From the NCBI RefSeq assembly GCF_004361815.1, contig NZ_SNWA01000002.1, positions 2,914,001 through 2,978,000 on the forward strand: 64,000 bases of DNA. Reading direction: 5' to 3'. The notes under the pieces are model-generated. The model searched no databases and had not been told where the DNA came from. It saw nothing but the letters and a program-made list of their open reading frames with translations. Origin of the DNA: Paraburkholderia sp. BL10I2N1 (lineage in GTDB: Bacteria; Pseudomonadota; Gammaproteobacteria; Burkholderiales; Burkholderiaceae). Of this stretch, positions 55,381-64,000 are shown piece after piece. The translations under genes and the position numbers were made by a program. Each line of letters begins with the position of its first letter. The first letter of the stretch is position 1.

Positions 55381-56493
55381 ATGCCGATTCACATGATTAC
55401 GATGCCCAAGTGGGGCCTGTCGATGGAGCAGGGACAGGTCAACGGCTGGTTGAAGGCGGTCGGCGACAAGGTCGGCAAGGGCGACGAAGTGCTCGACGTA
55501 GAGACCGACAAGATTTCGTCGGGCGTCGAGTGCGCATTCGACGGCACGTTACGCAGGCAGATCGCAAAGGAGGGCGACACACTGCCGATCGGCGCGCTGC
55601 TCGGTGTAGTCGCGGATGTCGAAACGGCTGAAGGCGACATCGACGCGGCCGTCGAGGCGTTCCAGCGCGATTTCGTGCCGCCGAGCGCTGCGGACCGCGA
55701 CGCCGGCCCGCAGCCGGAGAAGGTGCTGATCGGCGGGCGCACGGTGCGCTATCTGAAGATCGGCGAGGGCGGCACACCGGCGGTGCTGATTCACGGCTTC
55801 GGCGGCGATCTGAACAACTGGCTCTTCAATCATGCCGACCTTGCGGCACATCGTGAGGTGTGGGCGCTCGATCTGCCTGGGCACGGGGAATCCGGCAAGA
55901 CGGTCGATACGGGAAGCGTCGATGAACTGGCTGCGAACGTGATTGCGTTTCTCGACGATCGCGGCATCGAACGTGCGCATCTCGTCGGGCATTCGATGGG
56001 TTCGCTCGTGGCGATGACCGTGGCGGATCGCGCGCCGCAACGTGTCGCTTCGCTTGTGCTGATTGCGGGCGCAGGGCTCGGAGAAGAGATCAACCGCGAA
56101 TATATCGACGGCTTCGTCGCCGGCACCAGCCGCAACACGCTGAAACCGCATCTGACGAAGCTGTTCGCGGACGGCTCGCTCGTGACGCGGCAACTGGTGG
56201 AGGACATCGTCAGGTACAAGCGGCTGGAAGGGGTCGACGAGGCGTTGCGCAAGATCGCCGCAGCGGCGTTCGAGGGCGGTTCGCAGCAACGCGTCTACCG
56301 GGAGAAGCTGAAGGATCTCGCGCCGCGCACACTGGTCGTCTGGGGCTCGGAGGATCAGATCATTCCAGCCCGGCACGCCGAGGGCCTGAAGGGCGACATT
56401 CGTGTATACGTGATCGAAGGCAAGGGCCACATGGTGCAGATGGAGGCCGCATCGGAGGTGAACCGCCTGCTCAACGACTTCCTCGGGCAATGA
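55381..56493 (+). CDS. acoC: acetoin dehydrogenase E2 component with alpha/beta hydrolase domain
   Basis: This is a 370-residue E2. An N-terminal lipoyl domain has the acceptor Lys44 in [10 protein letters not shown]. Unlike pyruvate E2, the C-terminal part is an alpha/beta hydrolase ([13 protein letters not shown]; nucleophile in [12 protein letters not shown]; His in [11 protein letters not shown]), as known for AcoC proteins. It transfers the acetyl group to CoA. The stop overlaps the lipA start by four bases. No acoD (E3) follows, so the complex must borrow a dihydrolipoamide dehydrogenase. Confidence 0.95.
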   Translation: MPIHMITMPKWGLSMEQGQVNGWLKAVGDKVGKGDEVLDVETDKISSGVECAFDGTLRRQIAKEGDTLPIGALLGVVADVETAEGDIDAAVEAFQRDFVPPSAADRDAGPQPEKVLIGGRTVRYLKIGEGGTPAVLIHGFGGDLNNWLFNHADLAAHREVWALDLPGHGESGKTVDTGSVDELAANVIAFLDDRGIERAHLVGHSMGSLVAMTVADRAPQRVASLVLIAGAGLGEEINREYIDGFVAGTSRNTLKPHLTKLFADGSLVTRQLVEDIVRYKRLEGVDEALRKIAAAAFEGGSQQRVYREKLKDLAPRTLVVWGSEDQIIPARHAEGLKGDIRVYVIEGKGHMVQMEAASEVNRLLNDFLGQ

Positions 56494-57461
56494 CGATGAG
56501 CGCCGCGCGACAGGGTGACAGTGTCACGGCGCTCGGTCAGCACGGATTGCGCAGCCGCGACAAGCTGGCCCGCATTCCGGTGAAGATCGTGCCCGCCATC
56601 GAAGGCGCGTTGCCGAAGCCGCCATGGCTGCATGCGAAGCCGATGATGAGCGAGACCGTCGCCAGCATGGCGGCAGTGTTGCGCGAGCATCGCCTGCATT
56701 CGGTCTGCGAGGAGGCGATGTGCCCGAACATCGGCGAATGTTTCGCGCAGCGCACCGCGACGTTCATGATCATGGGAGGGATCTGTACGCGTCGCTGTGC
56801 ATTCTGTGACGTGGCGCATGGGCGCCCCGAGGCGCTCGACGAACACGAGCCGTCGCGGCTCGCGGCCGTCGTCGCGGCGCTTCGGCTCCGGTACGTCGTG
56901 ATTACGTCGGTGGACCGCGACGATCTGCGCGATGGGGGCGCCGCGCACTTTGCACGGTGCGTCGAGGCGGTGCGCGAGCGTGCGCCGGGCATCCGCGTCG
57001 AGCTGCTGACGCCGGATTTTCGTGGACGCATCGAGCGGGCCCTGGCGGCGCTTTCCGGGGCGTGGCCGGACGTCTTCAACCACAACATTGAAACGGTGCC
57101 GTCGCTGTATCGGGCGGCGCGGGCGGGGGCGGATTATCGCGGGTCCCTTGAACTGCTTGCGCGCGTGAAGCGGGCAAACGCATCGGTGCTGACGAAATCC
57201 GGTTTGATGGTCGGCCTCGGCGAGACCGATGATGAACTGCTGCAAACGATGCAGGACTTGCGTGCCCACGATGTCGATGTGCTGACGATCGGGCAGTATC
57301 TGGCACCGTCGCGGTTTCATATGCCTGTGCGGCGTTACATGCCGCCAGAGACGTTCGATGCGTTGCGTGAGGAAGGGATGAAGCTGGGCTTTCGGGAGGT
57401 GGTCGCGGGGCCGCTAGTGCGATCGTCGTATCACGCGGACCAGATCTCGGGTCTCGCCTGA
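56490..57461 (+). CDS. lipA: lipoyl synthase (aco-linked second copy)
   Basis: This is a 323-residue radical-SAM enzyme that inserts sulfur at C6 and C8 of octanoyl groups on E2 lipoyl domains. Cluster motifs are [12 protein letters not shown] for the auxiliary cluster and CTRRCAFC for the SAM cluster. [13 protein letters not shown] and [19 protein letters not shown] fit LipA, and the RSSYHA tail provides the Ser ligand. The overlap with acoC suggests that it serves AcoC. The usual housekeeping lipA should lie elsewhere with lipB. An alternative start is at 56496. Confidence 0.94.
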   Translation: MTMSAARQGDSVTALGQHGLRSRDKLARIPVKIVPAIEGALPKPPWLHAKPMMSETVASMAAVLREHRLHSVCEEAMCPNIGECFAQRTATFMIMGGICTRRCAFCDVAHGRPEALDEHEPSRLAAVVAALRLRYVVITSVDRDDLRDGGAAHFARCVEAVRERAPGIRVELLTPDFRGRIERALAALSGAWPDVFNHNIETVPSLYRAARAGADYRGSLELLARVKRANASVLTKSGLMVGLGETDDELLQTMQDLRAHDVDVLTIGQYLAPSRFHMPVRRYMPPETFDALREEGMKLGFREVVAGPLVRSSYHADQISGLA

Positions 57462-57678
57462 TATTGCCGCCCGCGCTTCCTCACCTGTGAAACCGCCGCG
57501 TGAATGCCGACCTGTCGCCTTGACCAACGGAACCGCAAGGGCTCCGATATCTGTAGAATTTCTGTCGATCAAAAGGGCAGTGCCGAGCGTCTCAAGCGTT
57601 GCCCCATCCGTGGCAATACGCAACTGCCAGCCCGCTTTTCGCGCGGCGCTTGTGCCGAGCTCAAGAGGAAGTCTGTTC

Positions 57679-58560
57679 ATGGACGACGACGCGCATGCCT
57701 TTAACGGGCTCCGCCCCCGATTGCAGAAGATTGCCTATCGAATGCTGGGGTCGGTGGCCGAAGCCGAAGATATTGTGCAGGACGTCTGGCTGCGTTGGCA
57801 TGCGGCGGCCCGCGAGAACATCGACAACGCGGAGGCGTGGCTCGTCGCGGTCACGACACGGATGTCCATTGACCGTCTGCGCACCGCGAAGATTCAGCGT
57901 GAGCACTACACGGGCATCTGGTTGCCCGAGCCGGAGATGACCGCCTCACCGGCTACACCCGAGGAGGTCACAGAGCGTGCTGACGACGTCTCCGTGGCAT
58001 TTCTGATGCTGCTCGAGCGGCTGACGCCGGAAGCGCGGGCAGCCTTCCTGCTGCGCGAAGTCTTCGACGCGGACTACGACGAAGTCGCTGAGGCCATCGG
58101 CAAGACGGAGGCGGCGTGCCGGCAACTGGTAAGCCGTGCAAAAGCGCAACTACGGGACGAACGCCCGCGTTATGCGGTGCCGCGTGAGACGCATCTTCGC
58201 CTGCTGCGGACCTTCGTGCAGGCGCTGGAGCGCGGCGACTTCCCCGCGATCAACGCATTGCTGGCCGAAGACGCGATGCTGATCGGCGACGGCGGCGGCA
58301 AAGTCCCGAGCTTCCCGAAGCCGATGGTGGGCGGCCGGCGCATCGCGCAGCTTTTCTACGCGTCGTCGCTGCGTTACGGCAGCGAACTCGGCGTCAAGCT
58401 CGTGATGCTCAATGGTCAGTGGGCGCTGCTGCGCTTTATCGACGGCAAGCTCGAATCGGCGCAGTCGATCGAAACGGACGGCGAGCGCATCGTTCGCATC
58501 TACGTGCAGCGCAACCCCGACAAGCTGGCGCGCATCGTGGCGGCACGCGCTAACGGTTGA
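57679..58560 (+). CDS. ECF41-type sigma factor with SnoaL-like C-terminal domain
   Basis: This is a 293-residue sigma factor. Sigma2 (RLQKIAYRMLGSVAEAEDIVQDVWLRW) and sigma4 (EAVAEAIGKTEAACRQLVSRAKAQL-like, about 115-170) are joined to an NTF2/SnoaL-like domain carrying the DGGGK motif (LIGDGGGKVPSFPKP) and NPDKLARI near the end. This layout is that of ECF41 sigma factors, whose C-terminal domain regulates activity in cis. The usual ECF41 neighbour, an oxidoreductase or carboxymuconolactone decarboxylase (COE), is not next to it. The ATG at 57679 follows AGAGGAAG. Confidence 0.9.
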   Translation: MDDDAHAFNGLRPRLQKIAYRMLGSVAEAEDIVQDVWLRWHAAARENIDNAEAWLVAVTTRMSIDRLRTAKIQREHYTGIWLPEPEMTASPATPEEVTERADDVSVAFLMLLERLTPEARAAFLLREVFDADYDEVAEAIGKTEAACRQLVSRAKAQLRDERPRYAVPRETHLRLLRTFVQALERGDFPAINALLAEDAMLIGDGGGKVPSFPKPMVGGRRIAQLFYASSLRYGSELGVKLVMLNGQWALLRFIDGKLESAQSIETDGERIVRIYVQRNPDKLARIVAARANG

Positions 58561-58647
58561 ACGCTGATTTCTCCCGGGCGATGAATTTCGACGCCTGGTT
58601 CCCGGACACAAGTCGCGAAATTAGCGAGAACCACCCCGAGGCGCGCC

Positions 58648-58908
58648 ATGACCACATTGCGTTTGCCGCCGCTCACGCTGCTCGACAAGTATCACGGGCA
58701 GGACACGCAGACGCCAATCGACGGGCTCTTCATGCTGACGGCGCGTACCCGCATCCGCTTGCCCGACGTCGAGCGTGCCGTCGCAGAGGAACTGGTGCGC
58801 AACACCGAACGCTTTTGCCCTTGCATCAAGATGGCACGACAAACACGGCTAAAGCGCAAACAGCCGCCCGAGCTGTGGCTCGCTATCGCGCACGCCGGCA
58901 AGCCGTAA
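58648..58908 (+). pseudogene. possible OsmC/Ohr family remnant
   Basis: This frame of 86 codons reads TTLRLPPLTLLDKYHGQ, then DGLFMLTARTRIRLPDVERAV and NTERFCPCIKMARQ. The last two segments recall the helix and second redox Cys of Ohr/OsmC proteins (ERxCPYxKMxR). The first Cys half is missing, and the C-terminus (KRKQPPELW) does not fit. It overlaps the end of the racemase gene on the other strand by 60 bases. The family call rests on a short motif. Confidence 0.35.
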
Positions 58909-59625
58909 CGCGTGCCACGCCATCGCGAAGTTGCTCGATATCACGGGTTTGCCTGTCGCTTCCTCCAGCTGCGGGATCAGGCTAGCGACACGCAGGCTCG
59001 TGCAGGAGACGAACACCGCGTCCACGTCGGCGTGTCGCGCAAGCTGTTCGACCGCCATGCAAAGCGAAGGGGCATCGATGCGGGAGACCTCGTTGTCGTC
59101 TGCGTGCTCGAACGATGCAATGCGGGTCACGGCAACCCCGCGTGCTTCGATGTAGTCGCGCATGAAGTCGTTGATGGAGCGGATATACGGGGTTAGCAAC
59201 GCGGCACGCCGCACCTGTAGCGCGGCGAGCGCTGCGACGGCAGCCGTGATCGGAGTCGTGCAGGCAATGCCGGGACGCGCCTCGCGAATGCGTGCAAACA
59301 CGCGCTCTTCGCCGATCACCATGGCCGCCGACGTGCAGCCGAACGCTACCACGTCGAGCCGCTCGCCAGGCAGGAGCAACCCGGCCGCCGGCGCGATGTG
59401 CGGCTCGATTTCGGCCAGTCGCGCCGGCGTGATGTCGGGCGAGTTCTGCAAGCGGCTTTCGTAAAAGGCGACTCCATTCTGCCGGAGCAGTTGGCGCCAT
59501 TCGTGTTCGATCGTGTGGTCGGTCGCCAGCACAATGAGGCCGATCGCCGCCCGGCCCGCAATTCCTGCATCGAGCGCGAAATCGAGCTTCGTGTAGGCGT
59601 CGTGCTGAATTGGGGTGGTGCTCAT
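58849..59625 (-). CDS. Asp/Glu racemase superfamily protein (maleate isomerase/arylmalonate decarboxylase-like)
   Basis: This is a 258-residue protein of the aspartate/glutamate racemase superfamily. Two active-site Cys are visible in VAFGCTSAAMVIG and VSCTSLRVASLI. The N-terminus AYTKLDFALDAGIAGRAAIGLIVLATDHTIEHEW resembles the maleate isomerase/EutA branch more than MurI. Its ATG overlaps the DadA-like stop by four bases (ATGA), so the two are coupled. The substrate is not known; racemisation or cis-trans isomerisation is possible. Confidence 0.82.
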   Translation of the reverse strand: MSTTPIQHDAYTKLDFALDAGIAGRAAIGLIVLATDHTIEHEWRQLLRQNGVAFYESRLQNSPDITPARLAEIEPHIAPAAGLLLPGERLDVVAFGCTSAAMVIGEERVFARIREARPGIACTTPITAAVAALAALQVRRAALLTPYIRSINDFMRDYIEARGVAVTRIASFEHADDNEVSRIDAPSLCMAVEQLARHADVDAVFVSCTSLRVASLIPQLEEATGKPVISSNFAMAWHALRLAGVRDSEPQLGRLFAL

Positions 59626-60866
59626 TTCATCGTCATCCCTGTCAGGTCCAGCTCGGGTGTGCGCCCGGCCATGATGTCGGCGAGCAGTTTTGCGGTGCCG
59701 CAAGACATCGTCCATCCCATGTGGCCATGACCCGTGTTCAGAAACAGGTTACGGTGGCGCGTCGGCCCGATCAGCGGGGTACCCTCGGGCGTCATCGGAC
59801 GCAGGCCGGCCCAGTAGCTCGGCTTCGTGTAGTCGGCGCCGTCGGGAAACAGCTCGCGCGCCGCGCGCAGTATCGGGGCAAAGTCTGCGGGCTCGTGGTG
59901 TGTGTCGTAGCCTGCAAATTCGGCCGTCGCGGTAAAGCGCAGCCGCGCACCGAAGCGTGCCCATGCAACGAGATGGTTTTCGTCCACTCCCCCAATCTGC
60001 GGGGGGTGGTGTTCCCGTCCTGCCGGAAATGTCGCCGAGTAGCCCTTGACGGGATAGACCGCCAGCCTGTAACCGAGCGGGCGCGCGAGAATCGGCGAAT
60101 ACGAGCCGAGCGCGAGCACGAAGTCGTCCCCGTCGATCAGCCCTGCCGGCGTGCGAACACCCGTTATCCGGTCGCCGGCCGCTTCGATGCGGCTGATCGG
60201 GGCGTCGAACATGAAGCGTACGCCAAGTCGCTCGCAGACCTTCTGCAGTTCGCGGGTGAACTGATGCGCGTCGCCGCTCTCGTCGGTGGGGCAATAGATC
60301 GCGCCGGCAATCCGGTCGCGCGCGTGTTCGAGCGCGGGCTCGCGCTTGACCACCTGCGCGGCGTCCAGCGTTTCGAGCGGCAAGCCATTTTCGGTGAGAA
60401 TCGACATGTTCGAGCGGCCGCGCTCGAACGATGCCGCATCACGATAGAGATACAGGAGGCCGCGGCTGATCCGGTCGTACTGCAGTTGCTCTCTGGCGGT
60501 CAACTGCTGTAGCTGATCCTGCGCGTAACGGCACAACCTTACCTTGCGCACGGTGTTTTCGCGCGAGCGCGTTGCCGTGCAGTTGCGCAGGAACAGCACA
60601 CACCACGCCCACATGTGCGGATCCGCGTTGAGGCGCAGGCGAAGCGCCTGTCCCTCGACGAACAGCGATTTCAGCAGGATTTTGGGCGCGCGCGGTGAAG
60701 CCCAGGTATACGAATGCCCCGGCGCGACGAGCCCGGCGTTCGCAAAGCTGGTTTCGAGCGCGACGCCTGGGCGGCGGTCGAGCACGGTGACGGCGCGACC
60801 GTCCATCGCAAGGTAGTACGCCGTCGTGACGCCGGCGATGCCTGCACCCAGCACGATGCTCTTCAT
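59622..60866 (-). CDS. D-amino acid dehydrogenase family protein (DadA-like)
   Basis: This is a 414-residue FAD enzyme that oxidises D-amino acids to 2-oxo acids. It has the dinucleotide motif VLGAGIAGVTTAYYLAMDG, the family's ETSFANAGLVAPGHSYTWASPRAP, the substrate-side SYWAGLRPMTPEGTPLIGPTRHRNLFLNTGHGHMGWTMSCGTA, and a GG-rich end. It is the first gene of a two-gene operon with the racemase. The divergent binding protein and LivH/LivM at 61126 onward lie across a 259-base gap, which suggests a shared theme of amino-acid use. Confidence 0.9.
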   Translation of the reverse strand: MKSIVLGAGIAGVTTAYYLAMDGRAVTVLDRRPGVALETSFANAGLVAPGHSYTWASPRAPKILLKSLFVEGQALRLRLNADPHMWAWCVLFLRNCTATRSRENTVRKVRLCRYAQDQLQQLTAREQLQYDRISRGLLYLYRDAASFERGRSNMSILTENGLPLETLDAAQVVKREPALEHARDRIAGAIYCPTDESGDAHQFTRELQKVCERLGVRFMFDAPISRIEAAGDRITGVRTPAGLIDGDDFVLALGSYSPILARPLGYRLAVYPVKGYSATFPAGREHHPPQIGGVDENHLVAWARFGARLRFTATAEFAGYDTHHEPADFAPILRAARELFPDGADYTKPSYWAGLRPMTPEGTPLIGPTRHRNLFLNTGHGHMGWTMSCGTAKLLADIMAGRTPELDLTGMTMK

Positions 60867-61125
60867 CCGCGCCCCCTGCTGTCATTCACGAAATATAAGT
60901 CTGCTGCCGCACTTCCGGGAGATTTATACGCGCATACCCTATACCGGTCAGGCAGTCTTGGGGACCTATCATGGAGAAGGCATCTTTGCGCCGGCACCGC
61001 GCGACACCTGCGCACCAGGCTCGCGCCGGCCCGCACGCAACGATCCATTACGTTCCGCCAACTAACCGCCGGCTTACCCGTCCCGCGGGACCGTCCGGTC
61101 GGATTCCCTGCCAGGAGCCACGAAC

Positions 61126-62319
61126 ATGAATGCTCAGAACAATGGCATGCCCGACGCCACCCGCGTCTTGCGGCAAACCTTCGGCGCCGCGATCCTCGGA
61201 CTGGCGGCGCTCGCCGCGCTCGCTCCCGAAGCGGCGCACAGCCAGACCCTCAAGATCGGCGTACCGGTGCCTCTTTCGGGCAGCAACGCGAACGCCGGCA
61301 CCGATATCGTCAACGGCGCCAAACTGGCCGCCGCGAAGATCAACGCGGCAGGCGGCGTGCTCGGCAAGCAGATCGAACTCGTGCCGGAGGACGACGCCTG
61401 CGATGCGCAAACTGCCGTTCAGGCCGCACAGAAGCTGATCGACGCGGGCGTGGTCGCAGTAGCTGGCGGGTACTGCTCCAGCGCTGCGCTTCCCGAACTG
61501 ACGACGTTTCATCGGGTAGGTCTTCCCTACGTGCTGGACGCCTCGACGAACCCGAAGCTCACGGAAATGGGCTACAACAACGTCTTCCGCACCATTGGGC
61601 GCGATGACGAACAGGGCCCGTTCGCCGCCAGCTTCATCAAGAACTCGCTGCATGCGAAGCGCGCCGCCGTGATCGACGACAACACAACTTATGCGAAGGG
61701 ATTGGCGCAGAACACGGTCGAGTCGCTGAAGAAAGACGGCGTCGACGTCGTGTATGCCGACTCGATTACGCCAGGCCAGATGGACTACTCGCCAACGCTC
61801 ACCAAGGTCGGGTCGCTGAACCCTGACGTGATCTACTACACCGGTTACTTCTCCGAAGCCGGACTGCTCGTGAAGGAGGCGCGGCAACTGGGCCTCAAGA
61901 TGACCCTCATGGGCGGCGACGGCACCAACGACCCGACGCTGATGAAAACGGCGGGCCCAGCGGCCGAGGGCATGATCATCACCACCTCTCCGCTGGCGCA
62001 ATTTCTTTCGGGCGGCCACGGCTTCGTCGACGACTACACGAAGGCGTATGGCCAGGGGCCCGGACCCTATTCGGTGTATGAATACGATGCCGTTGGTGTC
62101 ACCGCGAAGGCAATCGCCGACGCGAAGTCGACGAGTCCGGCGGCGATCATCGCCGCGCTGCACAAGATCAAGGACTATTCGGGCGTGACGGGGAGCATCG
62201 GGTTCAATCCGAAAGGCGACCGTAGCCTCGCGGTCTATATCACGATCATCGTGCGCAACGACCAGTTCGCGGCTTACCAGCGACAGGACGCGGCGGGTAA
62301 GTGGGTGGCCATGAAGTGA
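61126..62319 (+). CDS. branched-chain/amide-type ABC transporter substrate-binding protein
   Basis: This is a 397-residue periplasmic binding protein of the LivJ/K class. A signal peptide ends near AAHSQT. Characteristic segments are IGVPVPLSGSNANAGTDIVNGAKLAA, VPEDDACDAQTAVQAAQKLIDAGV and the ligand-site SSAALPELTTFHRVGLPYV. It starts after GGAGCC. It precedes livH by 25 bases and belongs to that transporter. The ligand may be a branched-chain, aromatic or amide-containing amino acid. Confidence 0.94.
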   Translation: MNAQNNGMPDATRVLRQTFGAAILGLAALAALAPEAAHSQTLKIGVPVPLSGSNANAGTDIVNGAKLAAAKINAAGGVLGKQIELVPEDDACDAQTAVQAAQKLIDAGVVAVAGGYCSSAALPELTTFHRVGLPYVLDASTNPKLTEMGYNNVFRTIGRDDEQGPFAASFIKNSLHAKRAAVIDDNTTYAKGLAQNTVESLKKDGVDVVYADSITPGQMDYSPTLTKVGSLNPDVIYYTGYFSEAGLLVKEARQLGLKMTLMGGDGTNDPTLMKTAGPAAEGMIITTSPLAQFLSGGHGFVDDYTKAYGQGPGPYSVYEYDAVGVTAKAIADAKSTSPAAIIAALHKIKDYSGVTGSIGFNPKGDRSLAVYITIIVRNDQFAAYQRQDAAGKWVAMK

Positions 62320-62344
62320 GCGCCGCGGCGCGTCCGTTGCGGCC

Positions 62345-63244
62345 ATGAGCACCTTTTTCCAGTTCGTCGTCGAAGGGCTGACGATCGGCTCGTTCTATGC
62401 GCTCGTGGCCCTCGGGTACACGATGGTCTACGGCATTATCCGTCTCATCAACTTTGCGCATGGCGACCTGTTCATGGTCGGCGCATTCATCGGATGGACC
62501 AGCCTCGCGACGCTCGCGAGCGCGCACCTGCCGCTCGCGCTCGCGCTGCTGGCTGCCTTCGGGGCGTCGATGGCGGCAACTGGCGGACTCGGGGTCGTCA
62601 TCGCGCGGGTTGCCTATCAGCCGTTGCTGCGCGCACCGCGGCTGTCGATTCTGATTACCGCGCTCGGCATCTCGCTGGTGCTCGAAAACGCCGTGCTGCT
62701 GATCTATGGCGCCGGCTTCAGGACCTATCCGCACCTGCTCACCCAGGCGGGGCTGAATCTGCACAACGTGCAAATCACGTTTTCCCAGCTCGGCATCGTC
62801 GCCGCCAGCTTCGCGCTGATGCTGGCGCTCTACTTTTTTGTGAATCACACGTTCATCGGCACCGCGATGCGCGCACTCGCGATTGATCAGGATGCGGCGC
62901 GCCTGATGGGCATCGATGTCGAACGGATGATCCATCTCACCTTCTTCATCGGATCGGTTCTCGCTGCCGTAGCAGGCGTGATGGAGGGACTTTTTTACAC
63001 GCAGATCAACTTTTTCATGGGCTTCGTGCTCGGCCTGCGCGCATTCACCGCTGCGGTGCTTGGCGGCATCGGCAACATTCCGGGCGCCATGGCAGGCGGC
63101 TTCCTGATCGGGCTGCTGGAGGCGTTCGGCGCCGGCTATGTCTCGTCGCAGTGGACGGATGTGTTCGTGTTCGGTGTCCTGATCGCCGTGCTGGTGGTCA
63201 AGCCGACGGGCCTGTTCGGCGAGCGCGTCGTCGAGAGGATGTAG
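62345..63244 (+). CDS. branched-chain amino-acid ABC transporter permease LivH-type
   Basis: This is a 299-residue inner-membrane permease. It opens STFFQFVVEGLTIGSFYALVALGYTMVYGIIRLINFAHGD, the LivH signature, and keeps the RALAIDQDAARLMGIDVERMI cytoplasmic loop and GGIGNIPGAMAGGFLIGLLEAFG. About eight TM segments. It partners with the LivM-like gene that starts three bases later. Confidence 0.95.
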   Translation: MSTFFQFVVEGLTIGSFYALVALGYTMVYGIIRLINFAHGDLFMVGAFIGWTSLATLASAHLPLALALLAAFGASMAATGGLGVVIARVAYQPLLRAPRLSILITALGISLVLENAVLLIYGAGFRTYPHLLTQAGLNLHNVQITFSQLGIVAASFALMLALYFFVNHTFIGTAMRALAIDQDAARLMGIDVERMIHLTFFIGSVLAAVAGVMEGLFYTQINFFMGFVLGLRAFTAAVLGGIGNIPGAMAGGFLIGLLEAFGAGYVSSQWTDVFVFGVLIAVLVVKPTGLFGERVVERM

Positions 63245-63247
63245 CCC

Positions 63248-64000
63248 ATGCGCGCACCGGCTTCGATGCCAGCCTGGCCCACGATCGCCGCCGCCGGGCT
63301 GATCGCCCTGGCCGTCGCGCTCCCCGCGTTCTCCAGCAACTACGTGATCGATGTTGCACTGACCATCGTCACCTACTCGATCCTCGGCCTCGGGCTGAAT
63401 ATCGTCGTCGGCTACGCGGGGCTGCTCGATCTCGGCTACGCGGCATTCTTCGCGATCGGCGCCTATACGACGGCGTTACTCGAAACGCTGCTGGGCTTCT
63501 CGTTCTGGGAAACGCTGCCGTTCAGCCTCGCGTTTGCCGGCCTGTCGGGGGTTGTGATCGGCTATCCGACCCTGCGTCTGCGCAGCGACTATCTGGCGAT
63601 CGTCACACTGGGCTTCGGTGAGATCACGCGTATCGTCGCCACCAATCTCGAGATTACGGGTGGTCCGAACGGGATTTACGGCATTGCCAGCCCGAGTCTG
63701 TTCGGCGTCGAGATCAGCTCGCCGCGCGCGATCTACGAACTGGGCATGGCGTTCCTTATCGTCGTCCTGCTGTTCGCGATCCGCCTCGGCCGGTCGCGGC
63801 TCGGGCGCGCGTGGACGAGCATCCGCGAGGACGAATCGGCCGCCGAGGCAGTCGGCGTCCCGACGCTGCGCGTCAAGCTGCTGGCCTACGTGATGGGCGC
63901 GCTGATCGGCGGGATAGCGGGGAGCCTGTTCGCCGCGCGCTTTGGCACCATCGATCCCACCGGCTTCACTTATCTGCAGTCCGTGACGATTCTCATCGTC
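63248..64000 (+). CDS. branched-chain amino-acid ABC transporter permease LivM-type, N-terminal part
   Basis: The frame is open from the ATG at 63248 to the window end (251 codons) and continues beyond it. It reads SILGLGLNIVVGYAGLLDLGYAAFFAIGAYTTALL, the LivM opening, and later GGPNGIYGI, LGRAWTSIREDESAAEAVGVP and KLLAYVMGALIGGIAGSLFA. It is the second permease of the LivHM pair; the ATPases livG and livF are expected downstream. Confidence 0.93.
   Translation, partial: MRAPASMPAWPTIAAAGLIALAVALPAFSSNYVIDVALTIVTYSILGLGLNIVVGYAGLLDLGYAAFFAIGAYTTALLETLLGFSFWETLPFSLAFAGLSGVVIGYPTLRLRSDYLAIVTLGFGEITRIVATNLEITGGPNGIYGIASPSLFGVEISSPRAIYELGMAFLIVVLLFAIRLGRSRLGRAWTSIREDESAAEAVGVPTLRVKLLAYVMGALIGGIAGSLFAARFGTIDPTGFTYLQSVTILIV

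Noticed and set aside
57414..57680. Reverse open frame of 88 codons between lipA and the sigma factor
   Set aside because: No Shine-Dalgarno, overlaps the end of lipA, no recognisable features.

Overview
The window is high-GC chromosomal DNA that reads as a Burkholderia sensu lato genome, most likely Paraburkholderia or a close relative. The grounds are the GC-rich third codon positions, a Burkholderia-type trimeric porin, a DUF4148 exported protein, several LysR/GntR/IclR regulators, and catabolic operons (C-P lyase, acetoin, tetronate) typical of that group. No rRNA, tRNA, CRISPR array, prophage or intact insertion sequence was seen. The only mobile-element trace is a short transposase-like remnant near 22.1 kb.

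0-24.5 kb is mostly housekeeping and single genes. It holds the end of an aldehyde dehydrogenase, a ketopantoate reductase-like protein, a LysE exporter, a lipoprotein, a DUF2252 remnant, a polysaccharide deacetylase and an SDR. A sirtuin operon (5.8-8.2 kb) is followed by 6-phosphogluconate dehydrogenase, a DUF4148 protein, a cupin, an NlpD-like LysM/LytM lipoprotein, threonine aldolase, a 14-TM MFS exporter, glycogen phosphorylase, a retropepsin-like lipoprotein, a porin, an AstE/AspA-like deacylase and an orphan polar amino-acid binding protein.

25-33.1 kb is a phosphonate C-P lyase locus. phnG-H-I-J-K-L-M run leftward with overlapping or nearly abutting genes. The divergent phnF repressor leads into a DUF1045 gene and phnN. 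A perfect 22-bp palindrome lies between phnG and phnF. The DUF1045 gene carries an apparent one-base insertion in an A-run near its start.

33.1-49.8 kb holds a LuxR regulator with two degenerate HD-GYP-like modules, an alpha/beta hydrolase, and a LysR/M20 amidohydrolase divergent pair. It also holds an IclR regulator of the Pca type and a complete four-carbon acid-sugar cassette (FadR-type regulator, ltnD, otnK, otnC, MFS, otnI, denD) for L-threonate and D-erythronate. Then come pcaF (3-oxoadipyl-CoA thiolase), whose promoter carries PcaR-like half-sites, a YjeH-like permease, and a WYL regulator with an in-frame internal deletion.

49.8-57.5 kb is the acetoin dehydrogenase locus: acoR divergent from acoX-acoA-acoB-acoC and a second lipA. 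It is served by a consensus sigma-54 promoter and a candidate AcoR-binding dyad. 57.6-64 kb holds an ECF41-like sigma factor, a possible OsmC remnant, an Asp/Glu-type racemase coupled to a DadA-like dehydrogenase, and a divergent branched-chain/amide-type ABC transporter (binding protein, LivH, and LivM cut by the window end).

Most of the window looks like ordinary chromosomal gene content. The points most worth a second look are the DUF1045 frameshift, the phn palindrome, the HD-GYP/LuxR regulator, the shortened WYL regulator and the racemase/dehydrogenase/transporter group.
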